A stretch of 64,000 nucleotides of DNA from Flavobacterium anhuiense (GCF_900101855.1 NZ_FMVC01000003.1:684228-748227), one strand, 5' to 3'; positions 1-9,092 are shown, counted from the first letter of the stretch. Numbers and translations: made by a program. The notes: a model not told the origin generated them from the sequence alone.

Positions 1-35
1 CATAAACTATAAACCAACAACCATCAACTATAATA

Positions 36-1013
36 TTAAAATCCGCTTGGTTTCAAATGTAAACCTGTGGTTTCTTCTAATCCGAACATTAAATTCATGT
101 TTTGAATTGCTTGCCCTGAAGCACCTTTGGTTAAGTTATCGATAATTGATGTTATGAGAACCCGGTTTCCTTTTTTCAATAAACTAATAATACATTTATT
201 CGTTTGCACTACCTGTTTCATATTGATGTTCGTTGTAGTAACGGTTACGAAAGGTTCGTTTTTATAGAATTCTTCGTATTTAGCAACTAATTGTTCCAAA
301 CTATCATCGCAAACTGTATATAAGGTTGCAAAAATTCCTCTTGGGAAATCTCCTCTATTCGGAATAAAAAGCAATTCGCTGTCAAAATCGTCTTGCAATT
401 GCACTAAGCTTTCTGAAATTTCACCTAAATGCTGGTGTTCAAATGCTTTATAATGCGACATATTGTTGTTTCTCCAACTGAAATGAGAAGTTTCTGAAAG
501 ACCTACTCCTGCTCCTGTACTTCCAGTTGTGGCATTAATATGAACATCATTATTAAGCAGATTATGTTTTGCTAAAGGCAATAAAGCCAACTGAATAGCC
601 GTTGCAAAACAACCTGGATTAGCAATATAATTTGTCTTTTTGATTTCAGCCTTATTGATCTCAGGCAAACCGTAGACAAAATCTTTCCCTTCAAAATGCG
701 CATCTTTATTCAATCTGAAATCATTTCCTAAATCAATAATCTTAGTATGACTTGCAAACTGATTTTCTTTCAAAAATGAAATTGATTTTCCGTGCCCTAA
801 ACACAAGAAAACTACATTCACATTCGGATTGATTTCGGCTGTGAAATTCATTTCGATATCTCCCATCAAATCGTGATGCGCTACAGAAAGTGGCTTTCCA
901 GCATTTGTTGTACTGTAAACAAAATCGATGTTTACTTTTGGATGATACATTAAAATTCTGATGAGTTCTCCGGCCGTATAACCCGAACCACCAATAATTC
1001 CGACATTAATCAT
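36..1013 (-). CDS. argC: N-acetyl-gamma-glutamyl-phosphate reductase
   Basis: This 325-residue enzyme reduces N-acetylglutamyl phosphate to the semialdehyde with NADPH, the third step of arginine (ornithine) synthesis in the cytoplasm. The N-terminus carries the nucleotide-binding loop GGSGYTAGEL at residues 8-17, and the catalytic cysteine is C135 in NPGCFATA. Length and motifs are normal for the family. The start codon lies 8 bases inside the end of argG, so the two are probably translationally coupled. Some Bacteroidota use N-succinyl instead of N-acetyl intermediates; the sequence alone does not settle which acyl group is used. An ATG at bases 3-1 on the same strand could start the next operon gene. 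Confidence 0.96.
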   Translation of the reverse strand: MINVGIIGGSGYTAGELIRILMYHPKVNIDFVYSTTNAGKPLSVAHHDLMGDIEMNFTAEINPNVNVVFLCLGHGKSISFLKENQFASHTKIIDLGNDFRLNKDAHFEGKDFVYGLPEINKAEIKKTNYIANPGCFATAIQLALLPLAKHNLLNNDVHINATTGSTGAGVGLSETSHFSWRNNNMSHYKAFEHQHLGEISESLVQLQDDFDSELLFIPNRGDFPRGIFATLYTVCDDSLEQLVAKYEEFYKNEPFVTVTTTNINMKQVVQTNKCIISLLKKGNRVLITSIIDNLTKGASGQAIQNMNLMFGLEETTGLHLKPSGF

Positions 1014-2199
1014 GATCTAATTTGTTTACAGATGAGAATATGTTTTGTGCATTTCCTAAAATCTTGATAAATCCTTTTGCATCTTCTGATGTCCAAGCAT
1101 TGTTCATTTCTCCGTACTGACCAAAACCTGTGTTCATCAAATCGTTAGGAGATTCTATTCCGTCAAGCGAGAAATGATATGGTTTTAATGAAACGGTTAC
1201 AGTTCCATTTACTGTTTTTTGAGTGTCTTGCAAGAAAGTTTCAATGTTTCTCATAACCGGATCTAAGAATTGACCTTCGTGGAATAACATCCCATACCAA
1301 TTTCCTAACTGCTCTTTCCAGTATTGTTGCCATTTTCCTAGAGTGTGTTTCTCTAATAAATGGTGCGCTTTGATGATAATTAACGGAGCTGCAGCTTCAA
1401 AACCAACTCTTCCTTTAATTCCGATAATGGTATCTCCTACGTGAATATCTCTACCAATTGCGTAAGCACTTGCCAATTTTTCAAGAGCTACAATATTATT
1501 TGAAGGCTTATCCGTTTTTCCGTTTAAACCAACTAATTCTCCTTGCTCAAAATGAAGTGTTACTTTCTCTTCTCCTTCTTTTTGTAATTGCGATGGATAA
1601 GCTTCGCTTGGTAACGGTTGACCAGAAGTTAAAGTTTCCTTACCTCCAACACTTGTTCCCCAAAGCCCCTTATTGATAGAATATTGTGCTTTTTCCCAAG
1701 AATAGCTTACACCATTTTTTTGAAGATATTCAACTTCTTCTTGTCTTGACAATTTTAAATCTCTAATTGGAGTAATGATTTCGATTTCTGGAGCAATAGT
1801 CTGGAAAATCAAATCGAAACGAATTTGATCGTTTCCTGCACCAGTACTTCCGTGGGCGATAGCAGTTGCTCCCACTTTTTTAGCATATTTTATAGCTTCA
1901 ATTGCTTGAAAAACACGTTCTGCACTAACTGATAACGGGTAAGTATTGTTTTTTAAAACATTTCCGAAAATTAGGTATTTGATAGCTTTATCGTAATATT
2001 TATCTAAAATGGTTAAGTTGGCGTGTTGCGCACTTCCTAACTCGTAAGCTCTTTTTTCTATTGCTGATAATTCTTCTGCACTAAATCCTCCTGTATCAAC
2101 AAGAACGGTATGAACTTCATAACCTTTTTCGTTTTTTAAATATTTCAAACAATACGAAGTATCTAGTCCTCCGCTATAAGCTAATACTACTTTTTTCAT
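1006..2199 (-). CDS. argG: argininosuccinate synthase
   Basis: The 397-residue protein joins citrulline and aspartate with ATP to give argininosuccinate, a late step of arginine synthesis. The ATP-pyrophosphatase P-loop AYSGGLDTS sits at residues 7-15, as in all ArgG proteins, and the length is typical. It is the second gene of the leftward arginine run, 55 bases after the acetyltransferase gene and overlapping argC by 8 bases. No separate promoter was seen in the 55-base gap, so it is probably expressed from the promoter near 3240 and shares the structured leader. Confidence 0.96.
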   Translation of the reverse strand: MKKVVLAYSGGLDTSYCLKYLKNEKGYEVHTVLVDTGGFSAEELSAIEKRAYELGSAQHANLTILDKYYDKAIKYLIFGNVLKNNTYPLSVSAERVFQAIEAIKYAKKVGATAIAHGSTGAGNDQIRFDLIFQTIAPEIEIITPIRDLKLSRQEEVEYLQKNGVSYSWEKAQYSINKGLWGTSVGGKETLTSGQPLPSEAYPSQLQKEGEEKVTLHFEQGELVGLNGKTDKPSNNIVALEKLASAYAIGRDIHVGDTIIGIKGRVGFEAAAPLIIIKAHHLLEKHTLGKWQQYWKEQLGNWYGMLFHEGQFLDPVMRNIETFLQDTQKTVNGTVTVSLKPYHFSLDGIESPNDLMNTGFGQYGEMNNAWTSEDAKGFIKILGNAQNIFSSVNKLDHD

Positions 2200-2254
2200 T
2201 TTATATAATTTAGGCTAATACTTTCGTATATAGCAGTTTGAGATTTCTTTTTAA

Positions 2255-2902
2255 TTAAATTTTGAATAAAAAAATAAATGACAAGATTTTGTTTAAGAAT
2301 AAAGCTTGTTTTATTTTTCTAAGTCTGTTTAAAACAGCCTCATTAAAAGGATGTCTTGGCGGTGTTTTTTGTTTTTCTTTTGGGTCATATAACATTCCCG
2401 TACAAAGGCACATTTTATTTTCTTTGCTTTGCAAAATGTGATAATTTGTACATGTTTTACAACCCGCCCAGAAACTCGGATCTGTTGTCAATTCTGAGAA
2501 AGGAACTGGTTTATAGCCTAATTCAGAGTTAATTTTCATCACAGCCAAACCAGTCGTAATTCCAAATATTTTAGCATCTGGGAATCTCTTCAAAGAATAT
2601 TCAAAAACTTTTGATTTTATCTTTTTGGCCAAACCATGACTTCTATAATCTGGATGTACAATTAATCCAGAATGCGCAACGAATTTTCCGTGCTGCCAGC
2701 TTTCTATATAACAAAAACCTGCAAATTTTCCGTCTGCCAAAGCAATCATTGCATCACCATTTGCCATTTTTTTCTGAATGTACTCAGGAGTTCTTTTAGC
2801 AATCCCCGTACCTCTTAATAAGGCAGACGATTCTATCGTATCGCAAATTTCCTGCGCATACTTAAAATGTTCTTCTTGAGTTACAACAATAGAGATCTTC
2901 AT
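2255..2902 (-). CDS. GNAT-family N-acetyltransferase, first gene of the arginine run
   Basis: This 215-residue protein has a GNAT fold in its first 150 residues: the acyl-CoA binding segment reads HPDYRSHGLAKKIKSK at about residues 83-98. The C-terminal part has four cysteines in two close pairs (CKTC near 148-151, CLC near 164-166) that could bind a metal, then a basic tail. It is the promoter-proximal gene before argG and argC, which suggests it supplies the acyl-glutamate that starts the pathway, replacing a classical ArgA. That role is inferred from position. A stand-alone acetyltransferase with another substrate remains possible. Confidence 0.8.
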   Translation of the reverse strand: MKISIVVTQEEHFKYAQEICDTIESSALLRGTGIAKRTPEYIQKKMANGDAMIALADGKFAGFCYIESWQHGKFVAHSGLIVHPDYRSHGLAKKIKSKVFEYSLKRFPDAKIFGITTGLAVMKINSELGYKPVPFSELTTDPSFWAGCKTCTNYHILQSKENKMCLCTGMLYDPKEKQKTPPRHPFNEAVLNRLRKIKQALFLNKILSFIFLFKI

Positions 2903-3058
2903 TTCAATTATTGAAGTTAGAGTTAAAAATTAAAGCATATTGATTCGTTTGAAATCCAGAATTGAATCCAATAAAATTAAGCAAAAAAGAAGTAACACCT
3001 TCAAAATCAAAACATTGATTAAGAAAATTTACAAAACAATAAATACTTTTAGGATATG

Positions 3059-3225
3059 TTTGTCCAATGGACAAATTATGTGATTTCAAAATGAAAAATG
3101 GGTATGAATAAATATACGGCTATAAAACTCAGTGAACACTATAGAGATAGTGTCCGTACTTCGGGAGAAGTAATCGGTGAGTTTGTCCGTGACAAAGAAG
3201 TTATATGTAAACTTATTTTATTCAT
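3059..3225 (-). promoter_or_regulatory. structured 5' leader of the arginine genes, candidate cis-regulatory RNA
   Basis: Read leftward from the predicted transcription start near 3225, the leader contains nested complementary segments: an outer stem 3217-3225 with 3104-3112 (9 bp), a small hairpin 3198-3202/3210-3214, an inner stem 3178-3184 with 3125-3131 (7 bp, AAACTCA/TGAGTTT), and inside it two hairpins, 3158-3162/3167-3171 and 3136-3142/3147-3153 (7 bp, ACACTAT). This gives a closed multi-branch shape. A further hairpin, 3059-3065/3069-3075 (TTTGTCC/GGACAAA), follows. About 155 bases separate it from the first start codon. It matches no riboswitch class I can recall, and there is no U-tract to suggest simple termination. 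Confidence 0.55.
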
Positions 3226-3230
3226 CGGTG

Positions 3231-3258
3231 CAAAAGTACATCTTTTTTTTATTCACAA
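3231..3258 (-). promoter_or_regulatory. promoter of the arginine genes
   Basis: On the minus strand TTG (3258-3256), 17 bases, then TACTTTTG (3238-3231) matches the Bacteroidota promoter consensus exactly. The start of transcription is expected about 6-7 bases downstream, near 3225, which is the first base of the outer stem of the leader. Confidence 0.75.
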
Positions 3259-3300
3259 AACAAAAAATTAAATTTCTAACATTTTTTTGACGTTTTGTTG

Positions 3301-3403
3301 TTTTTTAAAGATTTTAAAATTCTAAGGTACTGAGGTTCTAAGGCTTTACTTTTAACTTGAACGAACTAAAAACTTGAAACCTAAACTTGAAACTTAAAAC
3401 AAA
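3301..3403. repeat. low-complexity intergenic stretch
   Basis: Between the arginine promoter and the peptidase terminator lies AT-rich DNA with short imperfect repeats (ctaagg twice near 3322-3342, and several copies of aacttgaaac near 3370-3400). No ORF or promoter is visible. Such decayed phrases occur in other gaps of this window. Confidence 0.4.
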
Positions 3404-3411
3404 AGAAAAAA

Positions 3412-3436
3412 CCCGACAGTTAAAATAACTATCGGG
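3412..3436 (-). terminator. intrinsic terminator of the M1 peptidase gene
   Basis: An 11-bp stem with one mismatch (arms 3412-3422 and 3426-3436, CCCGA/TCGGG core) is followed on the minus strand by a T-rich run (3411-3402). It lies 27 bases past the peptidase stop codon. Confidence 0.85.
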
Positions 3437-3463
3437 CTTTAAAATTTTCTCTATTATTCTAAA

Positions 3464-5731
3464 TTACTTTCTAGTAAAAGGTATTACTTGACCATTTGAA
3501 AGTATCAAATCGAAACCGTTTTTAGCTTCGTTAAATTTAAGTTTTAAGCCAGCTCTAGCAGATTCGAATGTATCTTTTTCGTTTGCGACAGGCTCTAATG
3601 CAAATTTTGGATAATTAGGAAGTTCTGCATTTAAAACGCTATTTTTCTCTGTCAATTCAATTGTCAGAGGAGATTTTGCAGTAACATAATTACCTAAATA
3701 TGGATCTAAAATAAGATCTTTTTCTATTTTACCTTTTCCCGCTGTCCAAACATTGTTTGACTCATTATTATCTGGGAAAGCATGGTCAGGATCTAAAGTA
3801 ATGCTCTCAATTTCTTCAGTTGAATTATGTTTGAAAGACCAAGAGTTATTTCTTTGCCAAATTTCTACAGGTAAATTAACTCTTGTTACTTTTCCGCTCT
3901 TTGTTTTAACATCTAATACAATTGGCATTGGCATTTTATCAAAATTCTCAACTGTGATTACAGCACCCTTAGCTGGATCGTTTTTCACATATTTAACTGA
4001 GTTAACACCTTGGTCAAAACGCCAGTTGTTTACGTACCAGCTTCTCCAGAACCAGCTCAAGTCTTCTCCTGCCACGTTTTCCATAGTTCTGAAAAAATCG
4101 TCTGGCTGCGGATGTTTATATGCCCAACGCTCAATATAAGTTCTAAAAGCAGTATCAAAACGTTCTTTTCCTAAGACTTGTTCTCTTAATAAAATAAGAC
4201 CTGCGCTTGGTTTAAAGTAGCATAACATTCCAATATTAGCTTCTTTCATATTATCAGGAGAACTCATGATAGTTTCTAAATCTGGGCGTGTGAAAGATTC
4301 TGCTTCTTGATGTAAATCTGTAGGCTGTTCTTTGTATTCGCCATTATTAAACGCAGCAGTGCTTAAAGAATTGATAAATGTATTAAATCCTTCATCCATC
4401 CACGCAAATAATCTTTCGTTTGACCCCACAATCATTGGGAACCAAATATGCCCAAATTCGTGATCTGTTACTCCCCAAAGATCTTGTCCTTTAGATTTCC
4501 ATCCACAGAAAACAATTCCTGGGTATTCCATACCACCTTCATTTCCAGCCACATTTGTTGCTGCTGGGTAAGGATATTCAAACCATTGTTTAGAATAATG
4601 CTCAATTGACGCTTTTACATATTCTGTAGAACGCCCATAAGCGCCTTGGCCTGCACTCTCAACAGGATAAGCAGATAATGCCAATGATTTTTTACCGCTT
4701 GGAAGATTAATTTTTGCTCCATCTAAAATGAATGCTGGAGATGACGCCCAAGAGAAATCACGCGCATTTTTGATTTTATAATGCCATGTTTTTTCTGTTC
4801 CTGAATTACTATTTGCTGTTGTATTAACTTCTTGCTCTGAGCGAATTGTCACCGTTTTATCACTGTTTGCAGCATCTTTATATCTTTTTAATTGCTCAGC
4901 AGAAAACACTTCCTGACCGTTTAACAATTCACCAGAAGCTACAACATAATGATTTCCTGGAACTGTAAGTTTCACATCAAAATCACCATATTCTAAGTAA
5001 AACTCAGATGCACCTAAATAAGGAGCCGTATTCCATCCTCGCACATCATCATACACACACATACGCGGATACCACTGTGCAATAGTAAAGATTTTTCCGT
5101 TTTTAGTTTCCAAAACCCCCATTCTGTCTGATCCTTCGAAAGGCGCAATAAATGAGAATTCAATTTTAACCTTTACAGAACCTCCTTTTGCAGCCAATGC
5201 TTGAGGAAGAAAAATCTGCATTCTGGTATCTGTAACTACATATTTAACATCAACTTCTGTTTTGTTTTTTCCTCCAGAAACTACTTTTACAGATTTAATT
5301 TTATTTCCTCCATCAAAAACTTGTCCTTGAGCTCCGTTACGGCTTCCTGTTAAAGGCACAACAGCATTTCCTCTAGAATCGTCTTTGAATAAGTTTTGAT
5401 CTAAATTCAGCCAAAGAAATGATAATTTATTAGGGCTATTATTGGTATAAGTAATTTCATCTGTACCTACAATCTCATTTGTAGTTGCATTTAATTTTGC
5501 CGTAATCTGATAATCGGCTCTATTCTGCCAATACTCTACTCCCGGTTCACCGCTCGCAGTACGAGTTGAAGTACCATTTTTACTGTAAAAATGAGGTCCA
5601 AAGGCATCATGGTAATTGTAATTGTTTACTGGATTTGCTGCTGGTGCTGACGGAGTTTGCTGCGCCCATACTGAAGAAATCCCAAAAAATAAAGCCGCGG
5701 TTAAAATGGCTTTTGCAGATTGCTTTTTCAT
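3464..5731 (-). CDS. secreted M1-family zinc metallopeptidase
   Basis: This is a gluzincin aminopeptidase of the M1 family. The zinc motif HEFGH is at about residues 422-426, with the third ligand in the following WMDEGFN segment, and GGMEYPG corresponds to the GxMEN exopeptidase motif. The start at 5731 is preferred over an upstream in-frame ATG because it begins directly with a signal peptide ([17 protein letters not shown]..., cleavage after WAQ near residue 24). The protein has 755 residues and should act in the periplasm or outside the cell. The C-terminal 200 residues look like a beta-rich domain. The gene stands alone and ends at a good terminator. Confidence 0.92.
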   Translation of the reverse strand: MKKQSAKAILTAALFFGISSVWAQQTPSAPAANPVNNYNYHDAFGPHFYSKNGTSTRTASGEPGVEYWQNRADYQITAKLNATTNEIVGTDEITYTNNSPNKLSFLWLNLDQNLFKDDSRGNAVVPLTGSRNGAQGQVFDGGNKIKSVKVVSGGKNKTEVDVKYVVTDTRMQIFLPQALAAKGGSVKVKIEFSFIAPFEGSDRMGVLETKNGKIFTIAQWYPRMCVYDDVRGWNTAPYLGASEFYLEYGDFDVKLTVPGNHYVVASGELLNGQEVFSAEQLKRYKDAANSDKTVTIRSEQEVNTTANSNSGTEKTWHYKIKNARDFSWASSPAFILDGAKINLPSGKKSLALSAYPVESAGQGAYGRSTEYVKASIEHYSKQWFEYPYPAATNVAGNEGGMEYPGIVFCGWKSKGQDLWGVTDHEFGHIWFPMIVGSNERLFAWMDEGFNTFINSLSTAAFNNGEYKEQPTDLHQEAESFTRPDLETIMSSPDNMKEANIGMLCYFKPSAGLILLREQVLGKERFDTAFRTYIERWAYKHPQPDDFFRTMENVAGEDLSWFWRSWYVNNWRFDQGVNSVKYVKNDPAKGAVITVENFDKMPMPIVLDVKTKSGKVTRVNLPVEIWQRNNSWSFKHNSTEEIESITLDPDHAFPDNNESNNVWTAGKGKIEKDLILDPYLGNYVTAKSPLTIELTEKNSVLNAELPNYPKFALEPVANEKDTFESARAGLKLKFNEAKNGFDLILSNGQVIPFTRK

Positions 5732-5916
5732 ATTTTTTAGCTGTTTATGTAGCAAATTAATGAAAAAAAAAGCTATTCACAGAGAAATTTTAAAACATAA
5801 ATTTAATTTTAGCATAATTTTATCAATAAAATAATTTAAGCCTTTTTCTTAAAAAACTAAATTTTATAAAATATATTTACATCTATTAAAAAAACATTCA
5901 TTTTAGATTCAACATT

Positions 5917-6768
5917 GTGACTACAACTATCTCAAATTCTATATTAAAAGCCTCTATCAAACATGCTGGAGCCGAATTATTTTCTATAAAAGACAATCAA
6001 AGCAACGAATATATTTGGGAAGGCAATCCTGATTTCTGGGGCAAGCATTCACCTGTACTTTTTCCGATTGTAGGAACTTTAAAAAACAACACCTATACAA
6101 TCAATGAAAAAGAATATCATTTGCCACGCCATGGTTTTGCACGTGACATGGATTTTGAATTGATTGAAAAAACTGAAAGCAAAGCTGTTTTCTCTCTTAA
6201 ATCTTCTCAAGAAACATTCGCAAAATATCCTTTTGAATTTGAGTTGCAACTTATTTATACGCTTAGCGAAAATGCACTGGAGCTTGAATATAGAGTAATA
6301 AACAATGGGAAAGAAAAAATGCCTTTCTCTATTGGAGCACATCCGGCAATAGCACTTCCTGATAGCTTTGAAAATTATGCGTTTCAATTTGAAAAAGAAG
6401 AAAATTTAAAGTACTATCTTCTTGAAAATGATTTAATTTCATCTAAGACTAAAGTTTTGGAGACAAAAAATAATGTAATTCCTTTAAATTATGAACTGTT
6501 CAAAAATGACGCCTTGATTTTTAAAACATTAGAATCAAAATCATTAACCATTCTTAACAATTCAAAACCCTATGTAAAGGTGGATTATTACGATTTTCCA
6601 AGTTTAGGAATCTGGACAAAAGAAAATGCTCCGTTTGTTTGCATCGAACCTTGGCTTGGTTATTCTGATACCGATCAGAATACTGGTGACTTATATAAAA
6701 AAGAAGGGATTTTGACATTAGAAGAAAACAAAAATTTCAGTGCAAAATTTAGTATTACAATATTATAA
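5917..6768 (+). CDS. aldose 1-epimerase family protein
   Basis: The 283-residue protein belongs to the galactose mutarotase-like superfamily, which interconverts alpha and beta anomers of hexoses or hexose 6-phosphates in the cytoplasm. Recognisable segments are HAGAELFSIKD near residues 16-26, GNPDFWGKHSPVLFPIVG near 36-53, the catalytic-histidine region PRHGFARDMDF near 70-80, and FSIGAHPAI near 137-145. The start codon is GTG. No signal peptide is present. A GNAT gene follows after 8 bases and is probably co-transcribed. The exact sugar cannot be told from the sequence. Confidence 0.88.
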   Translation: MTTTISNSILKASIKHAGAELFSIKDNQSNEYIWEGNPDFWGKHSPVLFPIVGTLKNNTYTINEKEYHLPRHGFARDMDFELIEKTESKAVFSLKSSQETFAKYPFEFELQLIYTLSENALELEYRVINNGKEKMPFSIGAHPAIALPDSFENYAFQFEKEENLKYYLLENDLISSKTKVLETKNNVIPLNYELFKNDALIFKTLESKSLTILNNSKPYVKVDYYDFPSLGIWTKENAPFVCIEPWLGYSDTDQNTGDLYKKEGILTLEENKNFSAKFSITIL

Positions 6769-6776
6769 AGTAAAAA

Positions 6777-7325
6777 ATGTTAAATTTTAATTTTACCCCA
6801 TTTCCAGTAATAGAAACAGAAAGATTAGTTTTAGACAGGCTTACAGATAAGGACGTACAAGAAGTCTTTGACTTACGTTCTAATCCTGAGACTATGAAAT
6901 ACATCCCAAGACCTTTAGTGAAAGACCATGAAGACGCTCTGGAACACATCAGAACGATTGATGAAAAAATTGAAACTAATGTTGGCATAAATTGGGCTAT
7001 TAGACTTAAAGGCAACACCAAATTACTTGGGATTATTGGCTATTATCGAATGCAACCCGAAAATTACCGAGCTGAAATAGGTTATATTCTTTCGCCTGAT
7101 CAGCATGGAAAAGGAATTATTCCAGAAGCTGTAAAGAAATTAATTACTTTTGGTTTTGAAGATCTAAAACTACATTCGATAGAAGCTGTAATCGATCCCG
7201 AAAATTATGCCTCTGAAAAGGTATTACAAAAATGCGGTTTTGTTAAAGAAGCACATCTGAGAGAAGTAGAATTTTGGGACGGAAAATTTTTAGACAAAGT
7301 AATTTATTCATTATTAGAAAAGTAA
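6777..7325 (+). CDS. GNAT-family acetyltransferase, RimJ/RimL type
   Basis: This 182-residue protein has the order of elements seen in ribosomal-protein N-acetyltransferases: ETERLVLDRLTDKD near residues 10-23, and the acetyl-CoA binding segment YILSPDQHGKGIIPEA near 102-117, followed by a C-terminal NYASEKVLQKCGF motif. Members acetylate protein N-termini or small amines, and the substrate here is unknown. It starts 8 bases after the epimerase stop and probably shares its transcript. Confidence 0.85.
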   Translation: MLNFNFTPFPVIETERLVLDRLTDKDVQEVFDLRSNPETMKYIPRPLVKDHEDALEHIRTIDEKIETNVGINWAIRLKGNTKLLGIIGYYRMQPENYRAEIGYILSPDQHGKGIIPEAVKKLITFGFEDLKLHSIEAVIDPENYASEKVLQKCGFVKEAHLREVEFWDGKFLDKVIYSLLEK

Positions 7326-7380
7326 AGTTTTATACTTGTTAAAATAATCTTATAATTAATAGTTCTCAAGCATTATCTGC

Positions 7381-7388
7381 TATATTTG
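7381..7388 (+). promoter_or_regulatory. probable -7 promoter element of the DUF3575 gene
   Basis: TATATTTG matches TAnnTTTG and lies 44 bases before the start codon at 7433. No TTG was found at the correct distance upstream, so the assignment rests on the -7 box alone. Confidence 0.45.
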
Positions 7389-7432
7389 CGCTCGAAATCA
7401 GCTAAAAGGCTGTTTTGAATTCCCAAAAATAT

Positions 7433-7987
7433 ATGAAAAAGATATCCGCCTTAATTGTTCTTTTATTTTGTGTGCAAATGCAAAGTCAGACTTTTGTAAA
7501 ATTTAATGGAGCAACTGCTTTATTGTTAATTCCTAATATCGGTATTGAAACCAGCATTGGAGAAAAAACTACATTTAGTGCCGATGTGATGGCTTCCTTT
7601 TGGGAATCTTTTAATGGAAATAACCCAATGAAATTTGTCACGGTTACTCCAGAAATTCGTTACCATTTTAAGGAGAAATACAATGGTTTTTATGCTGGGG
7701 CACACATTGGAGCTGATAAATACGAAATACAAAAATGGAATTATTGGGATACCAATAAGTACGAAGATGGTTTTGGTTACAGAATTGGGGCTACAGTGGG
7801 TTACAATCTCAAATTAAGCGATAAATTTTTACTTGACTTTTTTGTAGGTGGCGGATGGCATCAAGGATTTTATCATGGATATCATAACGACGGAACTCCT
7901 GGAAGATATGAAAAAGCAATTCACTGGAATAAAAGCGGTGAATGGCTACCATACCGTGGCGGTGTTATGATTTCGTATAAATTATAA
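7433..7987 (+). CDS. DUF3575 outer-membrane beta-barrel protein
   Basis: The protein has 184 residues and begins with a signal peptide (MKKISALIVLLFCVQMQSQ, cleavage near residue 19). The rest alternates short beta strands and ends in a strand with a C-terminal residue pattern (GGVMISYKL) typical of outer-membrane barrels. Segments such as TPEIRYHFKEKYNGFYAGAH fit the DUF3575 family of Bacteroidota. The ATG at 7433 is chosen over an upstream TTG because it opens the signal peptide directly. Function is unknown. It converges on the next gene with a gap of only 3 bases and no visible terminator. Confidence 0.82.
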   Translation: MKKISALIVLLFCVQMQSQTFVKFNGATALLLIPNIGIETSIGEKTTFSADVMASFWESFNGNNPMKFVTVTPEIRYHFKEKYNGFYAGAHIGADKYEIQKWNYWDTNKYEDGFGYRIGATVGYNLKLSDKFLLDFFVGGGWHQGFYHGYHNDGTPGRYEKAIHWNKSGEWLPYRGGVMISYKL

Positions 7988-7990
7988 AAA

Positions 7991-8215
7991 TCAGCTTAAT
8001 TTAGGAAGCGTTTTAATATAAAGATCCTCTACTTTTTTACGAGCCCAATCTGTTTTTCTTAAGAAAGTAAGACTTGATTTTACACTTGGATTTGAATTAA
8101 AACACTTTATAGGAATTAACTCTCCTAAAGTGTCAAAGCCATAATAATCGACTAAAGTTTCAACAATTTTTTGAAGTGTAATCCCATGTAAGGGGTCTTT
8201 GGATTGATTTTGCAT
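7991..8215 (-). CDS. DUF2132 (VF530-like) small protein
   Basis: This 74-residue protein contains the DUF2132 signature [20 protein letters not shown] near residues 7-26 and [20 protein letters not shown] near 46-65. The family prototype, VF530 of Vibrio fischeri, is a small helical protein thought to bind DNA; the role is not established. The ATG at 8215 fits the family N-terminus, whereas upstream in-frame codons add unrelated sequence overlapping the next gene's terminator region. It is convergent with the DUF3575 gene. Confidence 0.85.
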   Translation of the reverse strand: MQNQSKDPLHGITLQKIVETLVDYYGFDTLGELIPIKCFNSNPSVKSSLTFLRKTDWARKKVEDLYIKTLPKLS

Positions 8216-8240
8216 CTTATACTTTTTAAACAATATTAAA

Positions 8241-8267
8241 AGACCGTACTTCAAAAAAGTACGGTCT
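8241..8267 (-). terminator. intrinsic terminator of the beta-barrel gene
   Basis: A perfect 11-bp stem (8241-8251 with 8257-8267) with a 5-base loop is followed on the minus strand by TTTTAATATT. It lies 55 bases past the stop of the gene ending at 8323, just before the DUF2132 start. Confidence 0.8.
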
Positions 8268-8322
8268 TCCTTTTTCGCAAAATTACTAAATAGAATTTTA
8301 CATTAATCAAATAAAGAATAAA

Positions 8323-8961
8323 TTAGAATATGAATTTAAATCCGACAGAAACAGGAGAAGTCAAGTTTGGATTACTTCCTGCTAATGCTGTATTGTAAAA
8401 TGGATCTACATTGGCAACGTGTGCCAAACCAAAATTGGTAACTGTTGTTTTTTCTCCATCCTTCGCTTTAAGTGTTGTAGAAGTAAAATTGGCCAAATCG
8501 TAAGAGAACTCTACAGAGAAGTTTTTAGTAACAAAATAATCTAAACCTCCCGATACTGAAAGCCCTACCTGATTTACTTTCAACTCACTCTCTTTTTCTT
8601 TACCTGTAATAACTGGAATTGCTGCTTGTCCGAAGACGTATAACGAACCAGCTACATTCCAGTATTTTCTAATTAAAGGCTGAACAACGATTAAATCTGT
8701 TTTAGCTGCTGTTCCTGCATCTGTATCGGCTTTGATATTAATATACCCTACACCCGCTCCAACAGCAACCGATGGAGTAACAAATGTCCCTACAACTGGA
8801 ATCACAGATAAATTTGTATTTTTATTGCCTTCATTTTTAGTCTGCTGATAACCAAATTGAGAAGTGGCAAACCAAGCCCCTTTTAATCCTTGAGACGAAT
8901 CTTGGGCTTTAGCAGTTAAACTGATTAATACGATACTCACTAAGGTAACAATCTTTTTCAT
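8323..8961 (-). CDS. outer-membrane beta-barrel protein
   Basis: The 212-residue protein has a clear signal peptide (MKKIVTLVSIVLISLTAKAQ, cleavage after residue 20) and then alternating amphipathic strands ending in PVSVGFKFIF, with a terminal phenylalanine as expected for a barrel inserted by the BAM complex. It resembles the porin-like OmpW/OprF barrel group of Bacteroidota. No ligand is predicted. A -7 element TAAGTTTG lies upstream (8994-8987), and a strong terminator follows, so it is probably a single-gene unit. Confidence 0.85.
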   Translation of the reverse strand: MKKIVTLVSIVLISLTAKAQDSSQGLKGAWFATSQFGYQQTKNEGNKNTNLSVIPVVGTFVTPSVAVGAGVGYINIKADTDAGTAAKTDLIVVQPLIRKYWNVAGSLYVFGQAAIPVITGKEKESELKVNQVGLSVSGGLDYFVTKNFSVEFSYDLANFTSTTLKAKDGEKTTVTNFGLAHVANVDPFYNTALAGSNPNLTSPVSVGFKFIF

Positions 8962-9084
8962 TTTTATTTTGTTTTTAATTACAGGACAAACTTATGAGTA
9001 AGGTTTCTGCTTAAGACTGATTTAAATCATATATTAAAAGAAAACTTTAATTATCTTTAACTGCAACATTTTTCAATTTTGTCT

Positions 9085-9092
9085 TACATTTG
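9085..9092 (+). promoter_or_regulatory. -7 promoter element of smpB
   Basis: TACATTTG matches TAnnTTTG and ends only 5 bases before the smpB ATG at 9098. With the usual spacing, transcription would start at or next to the start codon. A weak -33 match (CTG, 9061-9063) lies 21 bases upstream. Confidence 0.6.

Noticed and set aside
1458..1676. 72-codon rightward frame inside argG
   Set aside because: Fully contained in the conserved argG gene on the other strand; a shadow frame.
2904..3089. 61-codon frame with TTG start directly upstream of the acetyltransferase gene, considered as an arginine leader peptide
   Set aside because: It contains no arginine codon, has a TTG start inside the leader hairpin region and a Phe/Asn-rich composition expected of random AT-rich DNA.
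3412..3436. Hairpin considered as a transcription attenuator of the arginine leader
   Set aside because: It lies upstream of the arginine promoter and directly after the peptidase stop, so it belongs to the peptidase gene.
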